Shown in pieces: positions 1 through 11,304 of a stretch of 64,000 nt of DNA. This stretch comes from Coprinopsis marcescibilis. Its lineage: Eukaryota; Basidiomycota; Agaricomycetes; Agaricales; Psathyrellaceae. The notes under the pieces are model-generated. The model saw only the letters and a program-made list of their open reading frames with translations. It did no database searches and was not told where the DNA came from. The stretch is taken from the NCBI GenBank assembly GCA_004369085.1, contig ML210284.1, positions 19,009 to 83,008 of the forward strand. The letters run 5' to 3'. Numbering within the stretch: position 1 is the first letter of the stretch; each line of letters opens with the position of its first letter. Both the position numbers and the translations under genes were made by a program.

Positions 1-2818
1 CGCGAAACCCCGCTGGCATATTCGGTTCTTGCGCTCGAGGTTTCTGGACTTTATCGGCACCATTTGTCGGGCGAACCTGCTTAGAGCCGATCACCGCGCA
101 GTGAGTACTGGTCAGAAAACGCCGGGAGATTAGGAACTGACGAGGGGGAAGGGATGCGCTGACGTTGAGACTCGCGTCGGCGCAGAGGCTGGGTGGAGAG
201 GCACATGTTAGTCAATGCCACTGAGTGTGGACAAAGGACACAGACACACCTTTGGGCGATGGTGAAATTCTCCTAGCGCCTCCCGTAACCAACCTACCTG
301 ACTCATGTTCGCCGTGGTCTGCGTAAGGGTTATCGTCCATGAAAAGGGTTGACCTAGCAGCGCTCAAATGAGTTCGAGAAGGGGGGATTGCGGCAATCGA
401 AAATGGGTGGGCTTACCTATCCGATGACATAGGCGCTCGGTCCAAACATGTGGCCAGAGAATAAATCATGTCCCTTCCTTTCCCCTTTTGTTCCGATGAA
501 TACCTGGGTTGGCCGGCGTGCATCTATGTGACCGCAACGGAGGCCGATGAGAACCCCAATCCTGTGCAAACTGCAAGGTGCCCACCTGTGGCCTTTGATC
601 CTCTCGATTCTGTGAGCTGCTACGTCGTCTTCGCTGTGACATGGTGGAGTGCTGATTTGGCGAGATCGATGTGAAACCGGGGGGCCTCTGGCTGAATTAT
701 AGGCGCTAATGTGTAGAAATTGAGAATTCAGAAAGGGAGGAAGCGATAAAACGAGAGGGACAAGGGGACAAGGGGATGACGGTTGTGGGAGAAAGGAGGC
801 AGACTGGTTGTGTGGCAGGTCGCTTAAAGGGTTCTCGTGAAGCGCCTTCGTCCCGGCAAATTCCAGCTCAAATTTTCTCACACTGGGACTTGACGCCAGC
901 AGCATCACTAGCAGCCTTTGAACCACATGGCGCCCTCACTGTAATTTCAACTGCCTTCCATGGCAAGCGCCCGGACACGTTGCCACTGCGTTTCTTCATT
1001 AGACACCCGTTACACTTCCATATTACTTTCATTCTACTATTCTTGCCAAGTTGCCACCATTTCTTGCTTTGATCAACTAAACTTGGTTTCCGCGTCCCAA
1101 CTCCGAAACATTCAAGTTCCATTACGTGTGTAAGCGCCAAGCTTGACTAGCGCCTATTTTCTACATTTCTGGGAAACCCTTGTCTCCTGATTCGTACCGA
1201 TATCAAGCGTCTACCACCTGAGCGCCGCTAAGCGCTAAAACTCATCCGATAATATCAAATTCTCTGTTACAAGCATTGATAAGCCCGCGCGGCGAAATGT
1301 GAATGCCACGCATCGTGGAAATCTTGGGGCCACCTAACGATCGTTATCTTCGGAGCGACCGAGTCAGATAACGCGCGCTAGGACTTTGTAGCTCAAATTA
1401 TCCTCAAGTTCCGGCTGACTCTTGACCAAAACGTGCAGTTCGACCGCAACAGTGCCTTCCGTTCCTGTAGCCAGGTAAAAGTTATTCTTGCATGCAATTT
1501 GCCTTTGCTTCGTTACGATCTGGGAAAGCTGTAAAGGTCAGGTGGTTGCTAATGAAGCGCCGAAAATATCAAATTAGATCTGGGTGCGAGATAGATGGGG
1601 AATGTACGGACGAAAGAACTCGTGAGCCGTAGACTGGGGTAAAAGCCTCAATTCGTCACTGTACCAAATAAGAACGGGCGTTTAGATGGATGAGATACAT
1701 AAACCGCCGAAAGGCCCGCAAGCCCCGAAAGGAAGGGGATCGTCTCGTAAACTTGCTGAATACCTGGGCGTTTTAAACGCCATGACATTGCAGCATAAAC
1801 ACCACCAAGCGAAGTTTCGACTCAGGGAATCCAACACGCTGACCCTAGTATAGGCGAATGCTCGTAGTCCACTACAAAGGTCCCGAGTCTGCAGACTACA
1901 GCTCAAGCCTTCTCGTGTGACAGCAGACCAGCGTTAAAGGGCATAAAGAACCAAAATCATCATGCATCATGACTCGGATATTTACCACGCGCCTTAGGAC
2001 TTAAAAAGTCGAGGGACGATCCTAATCATTGACAGTTGTATCTGTCAGGGCTGCAAAGTTCCCGAAAAACAGATACCTCGGAGGAGAAGATGAGGATGGC
2101 TGAGTGTAGCGGAGTCGAATTTTGAGTCGGGTCGGAGTAGCATGGACTCTCCTCATGCATGTAAGGAAACAACGGTGAACTAAGCAATACATTACAAAGG
2201 GCGTAGAATAGGGTATTGCAATTGAAAGAAACATTCATGTGTCCCATTTGAATGGGTCTTGTGGCAAAAGGACAAGTTCCAGGGGTGGTATGGTATGTTG
2301 CGCACGGACCCAGTTGCCTCTTGGAGAGAGATTCACACGAGTTGCCAGCCCATCCACGGTGCGGGCAGTGATTCTTGTCCTCTGATTTCTTAATTTTCGA
2401 CAGATTGCCCGGGCGTCCTCACCAAAATCCATCTCAAAACCCTCGAATTGAGCTCGATATCGCATCTGAGCCATCTGTAGCGACAGAAATTGCCCCGAAA
2501 CGTCCAGAAGCGGACCTTGGAGCAGTCTGAGCGGCGCCCAGTTCGGACAGTGAGCATTTGAGTCGGAGTGAGCATTTTTCATATTCATCCAATAATTCAC
2601 AATCTATGCTCGTCGTCCAGAACCTACATGCTGACCATCATGCTCGTCGTCCAGGAGCCTTATTTTCGACGTTACCGACCACCAACGCTGCCAGCGCACC
2701 TTCAGGTGGCACAAAAATACGCCGAGTATGTCTCAGATAGCCAGAGTTTGGGCGATTCTTATTGATCTGACCCTTCAGAATTCGTATTCTATTTCAAGGT
2801 TCTGTCCTTCTCGAGTAA
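1..2818. other. Gene-free stretch
   Basis: No reading frame here shows a recognisable family, codon-like continuity or a convincing set of splice sites. The longest open frames (about 170 codons near 417-926 and 120 codons near 2235-2600, both minus) have no domain features and look like chance frames. A 15-base word (atgctcgtcgtccag) occurs twice about 34 bases apart near 2606 and 2640. The last 60-70 bases probably hold the 5' leader of the gene that starts at 2819. Confidence 0.5.
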
Positions 2819-4042
2819 ATGACTGAACAGAACAAGTCGACAAATGGCGCTCAGGAGCAGCCTTACCCGCCACCTGTCCAAGTTCCATATCCACAGCCTT
2901 ACGCCGGACCCTACCCACCACCGCCTGGAGCGGGGCCTTATCCACCTGGGCCCTACTTCGCATATCCTCCTGCCCCAGCAGATGGAAATCACGGCGAGAA
3001 CGGTCAGAATGTTGTGCCTCCAGGACCTTACATGATGTTTGGACCCCCAGGTGTCGTCTACTACCCGCAGCCACCCCAAGGCCAAGGTGAGTTTCTGGCA
3101 TGCCTGTTTCATATCCGTTTGCTGATTTATCTCCGTGGATAGCCTTTCCAGCGCCTCCAGTGAGCGCGAGCGCTCCAGTGGGCACGAAGGCTAAACGGAA
3201 ACAGGTCAAAATGGCTGTATGTCGCATCGCTTATCACGCGGAGAGCTCCTCATCTCATTAATCTCGGACATAGTGCACCAACTGCGCAGCGGCATGCAAA
3301 CGCTGCGACGAATCGAGGCCTTGTGAGCGTTGCCAGAAGTATGGAATATCGGGATCATGTATCGACGGCCAGCGAAAGGAACGGAAAAAGGGTATCAAGC
3401 GCGGGCCCTACAAACGCAAGCCCAAGTCTCATTCCGACAGCGGCAACTTCTCAGGTAAGGACAAAACTTGATTTCTTTTGTGAGAGGCAAACTCATGTCT
3501 ATGTAGGAGAGTGGACACCACCGGGTACTCAAGCACCATCGGCACCGACAGCAACCACCCCCGCCCCATCCTTACATGCGGTGACACAATTCGCGCCACC
3601 ACCCGAAGGCTATTATCCGGCAACAATAATGTACCCACCTCCGCCTTACATTCATCCTCCTGAAGGGCAGCCAGGTGCAGATGGCGCTCCGCCGCACCCC
3701 AATGGCCAGCCGCCTATGATGCCTTACTACATCCATCCTGGTGCTTACCCACCATACGGTCATTATCCTATGTATCCACCTCACATGCCTCCGCCTCCAT
3801 CAAATACAGCACCCCCTGGTCAACCTCCTGCCGCGCAGGAACTTACAACTGTTAATCCTTCGGACACCAGCAAGAAAGACGACGAGCCCGACGCTCCCCT
3901 CGCCAACGGAAAGAAACGTCCTCGCTCTTCCAAATCGGGAGAGCCCAAGAATAAGCGATCCAAAGTAACTCGCAACGGCAAGGACAAGGAAGAGGAAGGG
4001 ACCCCTTCTGAGGCCGAACCTTCGGGCGATATTGCTGTCTAA
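2819..4042 (+). CDS. Zn2Cys6 (GAL4-type) transcription factor
   Basis: Nuclear DNA-binding regulator. Proposed exons are 2819-3086, 3143-3216, 3274-3454 and 3507-4042 (352 aa), with consistent phases. The N-terminal 110 residues are Pro/Tyr/Gly-rich. Exon 3 carries the binuclear zinc cluster with spacing C-x2-C-x6-C-x5-C-x2-C-x8-C (CTNC...CDESRPCERC...C), plus one extra Cys inside the first loop. A strongly basic tail (RKERKKGIKRGPYKRK) follows and should contact DNA or act as a nuclear signal. The second half is again Pro/Tyr/His-rich, then becomes charged, with a KKRPRSSKSGEPKNKRSK-like basic patch and an acidic end. No fungal-specific middle homology domain is visible. The zinc cluster makes the class certain; the target genes are unknown. 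The Pro/Tyr repeats are probably a disordered activation region. Confidence 0.9.
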
Positions 4043-6129
4043 TACGTTTTATTATGGTTCTCTTGCTCCTCACGTTCTTTGTGAGTTTCTTTACCTCAAT
4101 CTCATCGTCGCATTTTGTTAATCTTAAGCTTTGGCTTACAGTATGCACCACACAACGTTAATGATAACTTCATTGGACCCAGCATTCAAAGCCTCGCCCA
4201 ATCCATCCTTCATTCACACCGTATCAGTGATATGAACAACCCGTTATCCACCTCGAGTCGTCATATGTCGCGCCACCTTTGGCCGCATCCTCTGGACACA
4301 CGCCACCCGTGATCAATTTCCTCTCCCTTTAACAAGTTTGAACAATCTGGAAATAACTTCTTCGTTGTCTTCTTCTTCTAATCATAAGGTTTGATTATTA
4401 AACCCTTCACTCTTATGCCCCCTCTTCACTTTGGGGTGCCCGTTGGCTTTTTGACCTTCAACTGGGCCTATATATGGGTGGGTTCCAGGAGCTGAGCTCG
4501 TGTGGACCCGGTTGCTGTTCGTCAAATAACCTTAGGTTATCCCGTTGTAGTACTGCCTCTTCTCCTTTATCTCGATTCTCCAAAGCGCTTCGTGGCCACC
4601 CATTTTCTATTGCGGACCCTTGACATCCCTTATATCCCCCTCTTGATTTCAACCCTTCTGACTTGTATATTTATCTGGCTCCGATTATGCGGCTTTTTCC
4701 ATTTATGTCGTGTTGCGGTGGGTTGACCCTTAGCACTCCTTCATCTCCTTTAGTAGATCACGTCTTGGTGCTCATATTCACGCTCAGTTCAATAGGTTCA
4801 CACTGGACGGCCTTATCTCCTCAAGCTCCCCCGGCATAGTCCGAATTCTCCTTCCCAATGTACTTACACTCACATTTACCCTCCACTCACCTTGCACGCC
4901 CCGTCATTACGATCCATCTTCCTCCACGCCATCACGTTCATCCATCGCCAATTTACACGCCCGTCCGTTCATCCATCCATCCATCCATCCTTGATGCCCT
5001 GCGCATCTCCCTTGCTGTGCCTGCTGTATCACTTTTTGCTCTGAAATGTTGAATTAACAGAAGATGTACCATCGTTGTTGTTGTACTTGTACCCCCACCA
5101 TCGCCATCCTAGCACTTATTTCTAACGACTGAAAATGAAATGAAACACTGCTGTGTTGAAGCTGTACATACACCGTTGTCCTATTATCTCTATCGTACGG
5201 GGCTAGTTCTCCAGCCTATGCGTCCGAGGGGCGTTCTGGTTTCCTATCGCCATCACTGGGCTGGTCGGTCTTTAGTAGTTCACCTCAGTGGCTCCTACAG
5301 CTCTGCTCAACCGGGCAGTGCACGTAACGAGTACCATGTCAATAATCACGGCAACCTCAGCCCACCATGAGGCCTCAAATGTAACCCTAGCAGTCATCTA
5401 GCCAGCGTTACGCCAGGTCTACTACTGCAACAGCCTGGCCCGGGCAAGGCCTGACCAATCGCGCTTAAGTGGTAGACATCCTGACATACCAATCACAAAG
5501 ACTTACCTCTTCTCGTGCTTCGCTTCTCATGCTGCTGCGATAAACTGTATCTATCGATTTAGACGCGCTACGGCCATCTACCAATCTGTCACAGAAGCAA
5601 CACACCTATTCAAATCTCACCTGGGAACCAACCCCCTGTCATCCTTCCGCAATGATATCACTTGCGAAAGTTGCCACCATGCTCCGGCTTTTTACATTCG
5701 CCTGAATTTACCCGTAAACCTTGCTAAAATTACACCTGGGCATCTACACATATTCTACATAATAATACTACAGATCTAGAGCTACATTTATATCATGAGA
5801 ACCATAAGCGTATCGATAATCAACGAGTTTCCCGGCGAGAAGTACCAAGAAGAGGAAGAGTCGGAAAAGGTAAAGGACCGTGCAGAGACAATCCAAGGGT
5901 ATGGTAGGAACATCCGCCGTGGGTACTACTCCGTACTACTACAAAACAGGTCGTAAAACGGCGGCGCCTGTGTCATGCCACACATGAAGGGATAATAAGT
6001 TATATTGGTCGCAAAGCGAACAGGATAGCAACAGCAATGGAAAACAAAACGAAAACAAAATGAATGCACAACGGATTGACAGAGTCCCGAGCACAGGGCT
6101 GTGGGTCCCACCTTCTACACCCCCCAGTG
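4043..6129. other. Gene-free stretch between regulator and cyclin
   Basis: It holds the 3' ends of two convergent genes and no frame with family features. The plus strand is rich in C and T between about 4200 and 5050. A (CATC)n microsatellite lies at 4969-4990. Confidence 0.5.
4969..4990. repeat. (CATC)n microsatellite
   Basis: About five tandem CATC units on the plus strand, in a C/T-rich noncoding stretch downstream of the zinc-cluster gene. Confidence 0.85.
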
Positions 6130-7026
6130 CTATGATGACGCTCTTGTTCCGGGATTCTTTCTCGAAAACAATGAGGTGATTTTCGTCTTGACAAATGATG
6201 GCGATTCCCTTGTCGCTTTCTTCATCTTCTTCTCGTTGACACTGGCAACTTTTGGCGCCGCATGGCTGACTTCTGATGACGCAGACGGCGAATCCTGACC
6301 CGAGTAATGAGCATCGCATGAGAAAAAGTCGAGTTCAACTTCGAAGGACTTGACGTTGATGGGGTTGTTGAGTTTCTCGAGTGCGGCCGCGTATGAGGGA
6401 AAAACGACGATATTGCCGTCGAGCTCTTCGTAGAGATTGTTGAAGATGTCGTCCAGCTCCGTCTCCGAGAACAATGAGATTTCGTTCCAATACGCCGCGC
6501 TCCTTGCATTTCCTGAGACCATCGCTTGCAGATGTGGGTCACTGCAGGCGAGCATTAGGCCACCCATGAAGAGCGAATGGCCCGAATACGATTCATGGCT
6601 GTCTTCAGGAAGCAGAGTGCGGAATCGTTGGAGCAAAATGAGCGCAGCCATCACGACTTTGAGGGGTGCGCCGGTGATATGGATGACCTGGGCGATAAAT
6701 ATGGGTAGCTTGGGCTGTCTGAGGGCGACAGATTTCGCAGTTTGCTCCTGGCAGCGGAAGGCCTTTATGAGGTAGGTGCTGCAGAGGTTTGCCAGCTCTT
6801 GCTGACCGAAATAGGGGTCAACCAGGTATTGGACTTCACCATTGATTTCGGTTGAGAAGGCGGATTCTGGAAGGACATGGGAGTAGGAGGATGATGTGGA
6901 TGATGGGCGGGAGGAGTTTCGGGAGGAACTAGCGGGAGACCCGGTGCATTCCAACGGCCATGAGTCGTCGCTAATGGGTGACGAACTGCACGACAAGTAA
7001 TCGCTGAGAATTAGAGCGGGTCGCAT
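6130..7026 (-). CDS. Cyclin, PCL/PHO80-type N-terminal domain
   Basis: Predicted regulatory partner of a Pho85-like cyclin-dependent kinase. It is one uninterrupted frame of 298 codons from the ATG at 7026. The frame stays open to 7068, but that upper part has no ATG and lies behind a likely splice acceptor. After a Ser-rich N-terminus (about 60 residues) comes a cyclin-box pattern: LPIFIAQVIH, then APLKVVMAALILLQRF, then HSLFMGGLMLAC, then a Trp-containing stretch (AAYWNEISLFSETELDDIFNNL) where PCL cyclins have W...E(I/V)N..E. The C-terminal 70 residues are Ser/Lys-rich and probably disordered. The box is divergent: the usual ASK after helix 3 reads ACS. Assignment rests on helix pattern and key residues, so the partner kinase and cell-cycle stage are inference. 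Confidence 0.65.
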   Translation of the reverse strand: MRPALILSDYLSCSSSPISDDSWPLECTGSPASSSRNSSRPSSTSSSYSHVLPESAFSTEINGEVQYLVDPYFGQQELANLCSTYLIKAFRCQEQTAKSVALRQPKLPIFIAQVIHITGAPLKVVMAALILLQRFRTLLPEDSHESYSGHSLFMGGLMLACSDPHLQAMVSGNARSAAYWNEISLFSETELDDIFNNLYEELDGNIVVFPSYAAALEKLNNPINVKSFEVELDFFSCDAHYSGQDSPSASSEVSHAAPKVASVNEKKMKKATRESPSFVKTKITSLFSRKNPGTRASS

Positions 7027-7961
7027 CGTCTGAAGTAACCCAAAAAGAGGAGTTGAGCACCAAGTCACTACAGGTCAGAGGTATACATACTTGAAAGGAT
7101 TGGTGTGTCGCTAGAGGCGAACGGAGATGGTGGTCAATTCGCAAAGCAGTTAAGCAGTTTATGACTGTGGAGCGGTGCTAACACCGTTAGACGGCTTGTT
7201 TTAAGAATCCGGTGTGGGCGTGAGGATAAACAGCAAAGTGGCACTGCCGCAAGTATCGGGGAATGATAAGATCCTCACTCCATTACTGTGTTCCTGTTGT
7301 GATGTGAAACACGTTCGCCGTCTTTGTCTGACTTGACACATCTGAACACTGTACTTCGCTGGCTCGCGATGCCTAGTAGAGTAGACTGTGCGAGAACAGT
7401 CCAGTTTAAGGCTGTGCTTGCCCAGTGCCACGGATCTTCTTGAGCGACGCAGGTGGCAGCAGGCCCTAGGCACATCGTCTGGCCTATGGTCGGAATTTAA
7501 CATCCGTGCTCTGTGATAACGAGTCTGGAATGTTCGAGTCAACCGGAGTCTGCGCTAGTCTGCGATACCACGGAGACATTGGGTGGTCATTGAGGATTGC
7601 GGTTGTCGGAGCCACCTCAACCGGATGATGTCAACTGACATTCGGTTATTCAAGCTCCATCCGAGCTCCGCTCCAAGCTCAATGGATTCGCAGTGCGTTT
7701 CGGACGGAGAAAGTAATGGGATTGTTTTGTGAATTGGGATGTCGTTATCGAAAGCATTGATTCTTTTATCTGGGACAGAAATATTCAACCAATGGCCCAG
7801 GACTTTGACACCACTACACTTACTCTGAACCTGCCCTGCAAACAGCTATTTTCTAATGGTTTAAGACAAATTATCAATGAAATCCCCTGTGCATTGAGAG
7901 AGAAAGAAGAGTGGGTCGAAAGATATAATAGAATTGGACTAAAATAGGTACATGGGGGTTA
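7027..7961. other. Intergenic region, no gene seen
   Basis: It separates the cyclin 5' end from the 3' end of kinase-GTPase copy A. Short open frames on both strands show no domain pattern. Confidence 0.45.
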
Positions 7962-10890
7962 TCAGTTTTTGGGTCTGGGACGAAAAATGTCCAGCCAATT
8001 GCTCAAGACTTTGAAAGCATTAGTTTCTCTCCATTTCCTCTTCTTCTCCACAATCTCGACCTGTATCTCGAGCGCCCGCTTCTCGTTCTTGAAATGGTCG
8101 ATGATGATCCAAGCATTTTCGAAGTTCGGCCTGGAAAATCGCATGTACCCACAGCCTTTAGCAGTCGCGTCGCTTAGAAAATCCTTCCGAAGGTCTTCCT
8201 CCCGCTCATCCCCTTCGGAGTCATTATCTAGTTCGCCCCAGCCCGTGGATACGACCAGCAGATTCGGAAATGCTGCGGGACCACATAAGGACGTGAATAT
8301 TTGCAGACCGAGTCTGTCTGTGGCTTTCATACGAGCCTGCGTGATTCTGTGAAACACTATCACCCCGCTGAGCCTAATCTTTCTCTTATAACTGTAATTC
8401 GTGTCAATGGGTTATTGAGGGTCGGAATTGACTGAGCACGTACGTCTGGGCCAGCCACTTTGCTAAGATCTCCAGCATATTTTCATCAGACATGGATGTA
8501 TGCTCCAAGCCAGGAGTATCAACAAGGAACACCCGACGACTCGGATTGGTTGGATGGTAGCAACCAAAGACTTGTATAGTTTGGGTACAAGACACCACTG
8601 AATTGCTGACTTTGGCGACGTCGACATTGAACGCGCAGTTGATGAACTATCGGAAGAGTTGCAACAGTAAATTAGAGTTATAAGCAACCACACAGAAGCA
8701 CCCATACCTTGCTCCTTCCCGTCCCTGTGGCACCGAGCAAGCTGTATGACTTCTTAGTATGCCATCAGAATAGCAGATAATGTGACGTACGCAATAACAA
8801 CGTCTTTTTCTCGAATGTTCTCCTTCTCCGCTGACGGTATGATCTGGACGGGGGTGGAGCACGAATTGGTTTGTATTGGCGACTCGACGATAGTTTCCAT
8901 ATTCCCGTCTGGTTGGTATTCCAAGGCTGTATCGATGGGATGCCTGGCGTTGAGTGAGAACGTATTGGATCGCAAACGCACGACTGGACCACTCGGCCAC
9001 CAGTGTTGTACGGGTCTCCTCCGCCTTTCTTCGAAGGCGAAGACGAACTGGGACGGCAATGGTCGCTTCGACGGGTCTCTTGACCACATCCTGTTGATAC
9101 ACTGCCAGAGTAAGTTGTCTTGTAGAATTTTGGGTCTAGGGCAAGGATTTTTCCTGGTAAACGCCATTCTCATGGAACGAAGTTGGCCATCATAGATCTA
9201 ACAGAAATCAGCGTTTGCCGCTACGAGAAGTTGTGAACACACCTCGTAGCATACGCATGCGAAAGCATAGATGTCCGTCTGGATCGTTCTTTTGGGTTGT
9301 GCGCCGATAGACTCTGGACAAGGTGGTTTGGACGTTCCGATGTCGTCCGTTCCGAATAGTTCTGGGGCCCAGTACCACTGACATCCTTGCAAGGACGATA
9401 TTTCGCTATCATCAGACCTCTGTGCCCAACGACCCAAACCAAAGTCTGAGATGCATGCGGTCCCCGACTCGGTAATTAGGATGTTGTCCTGATCGATAAG
9501 AAGTCGAAAGGGACATTCAGAAAAGTCAAGGCATTGCTTACGGGTTTCAAATCTCCGTGTATAACGGGGGGTTTGAAGTTATGGAGATATTCGAGGCCTT
9601 TGGCAATATCGACCACCTGGCGAAAGCATCAGCAATCCGCAAGGATTGGTAACTGGAAAAGCTTACAAGTGGGAGTCGGTCAAGCTCAGAATTGTTGATG
9701 TTTTGTTTAAGGTATTTGGAGATATCACCATTTTCCATCCAGGGCGATAGGAGCGAAATGCGAAGCTTGTCGGGCTCCGTGGCCCAGTAGTAGATACCGT
9801 AGAAAGGCAGGATATTGGGATGGTGAAGCTGACTCCAGATCATAGCTTCTCTAGAGTAATCCTGCAAACAGTGTTATTAGCCCAAACTACGACACGTAGC
9901 GCACGGAAGCCGTACTTTCATTGCCCGGTTCATTTCGTCCAGTTTGTAGGTGCGGCACCTCATCACTTTGATTGCAACAGGTTCAGAATACAGCTCTCCT
10001 TTCCACACATCGCTGAACCCCCCTACGCCAACAACATAATTGCTGATATTCTTCACACTTTTGTGAACAAGGGCTTCCGGACATACAGTCGTTTCCCTCG
10101 AGACCTCCGTCAGAGCCCGTAAAATAGTCGGGCGTACTGGGTCCAACTTCTCAAAGTCTAGAACCTGTGCGGCATGAGCAAAATGAACGAAATGAAGCTT
10201 GCGCACTTACTCCTTGAAACAGGTTGACCAAGCCCACCAGGTCAAGCCTGGCGCCACTTGTTGAGTTTAGGACCGGCAGGTGGTGTAACATTTCCGCTCC
10301 GATGTGGATGACATCGAGATCCCGTATTTTATTATACTGGGCCTAACAAATATTCGCATCCCTCAATTTTAAGCGGAGCAGGTAGCACGCTCACCTCAAA
10401 ATCCTTCGTTGACGGTAGCATGCTGATTAGGATGCCTTTTATTTGGCGATACGATGTCAATTTCACGGCCGGGTCCGTTCGCTGCAACGCCCATAGACCA
10501 TGTAGCGCCGATCTACAGCTCCACTAATGAGCAGACATCGTAAAGGTCGCCATTATGCAGGACCCACCTCACATTTTCAGCACTGTTCTCGTGACAGACC
10601 GCAGCGAAAATGCATAGCCTCTAATCATATGTTAGAATACGTTTAAAATAGGATGGGATGCGCATGAAAGGTGACCTTACCGGAAATATAAATCCGTGTA
10701 CATCATCTCGTATGAGCTTAAGCTCTTTCAGGTCGCCTGCTTCGAACGCCGTGGAGAGGATGGTCGAAATGTCGGATTCGTGGTTTGAACGCCAAGCGTC
10801 TCGATTCGCGTTCAAAAGCTCGGCGTCCACTTGCTTTTTTGGGCTGGAAAGGCGGTAGCACAATGCTCGTAATCGGTCTGGGTCCATCAT
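7962..10890 (-). CDS. Kinase-GTPase fusion, copy A
   Basis: One predicted protein of roughly 780 residues built from about 12 exons. Exon 1 (10890-10681) and exon 2 (10620-10568) encode a helical N-terminus. Then comes a kinase domain (about 10160-9030): Gly loop GVGGFSDVWKG, VAIK lysine, catalytic loop HGDLKPDN, DFGLGR, APE, and the W..DPSKRP end motif. A linker of about 80 residues leads to an AIG1/septin-like G domain (about 8840-7962): P-loop GATGTGRSK, switch II DTPG, and STGW in place of NKxD. All joins I traced keep frame, so the gene looks whole. The catalytic loop is HGD, not HRD (non-RD). The P-loop Lys is replaced by Arg, which may weaken GTP binding. It lies head-to-tail with copy B. 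The role is unknown; signalling or immunity is an inference from architecture. Confidence 0.8.
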
Positions 10891-11304
10891 TGGTCGTTGA
10901 AATTTTGATGCCTGAAGTTAGAAGGTTGAGCACTTGAGTGTGTGGAGGGTGAAAGAGAGATTATCTCAATTCTGAAGTGAACATGCTAGTCTTTATTGAA
11001 CTGTTTCGAAGTACCTCATTACACTTCCAATGAAAGAATGAAAGCTATTGAATCGCGCAGGCGTGCTGACCTTGAGGCTTATGCTTTGCCTCCTACCCCA
11101 AAATCAAGTTTCAGTCGCCGGCCGCCATGCACAAGCAATGCGTGTTGCAAAGCGTGGATGTTGGGTGAATCTGTTGGAACACGCATCTGCCTCATGTCTA
11201 GATATGTGCATCACATCGAGGATCTACCCTTGCAGAACAGATTCTTATCAACTTGTTCAGCAAACACAACGCCAAGAGGAACCGAAGTGATTCGTATTGT
11301 CCCA

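Noticed and set aside
417..926. 169-codon minus-strand frame near the window start
   Set aside because: No domain, no ATG-supported homology and no splice partners.
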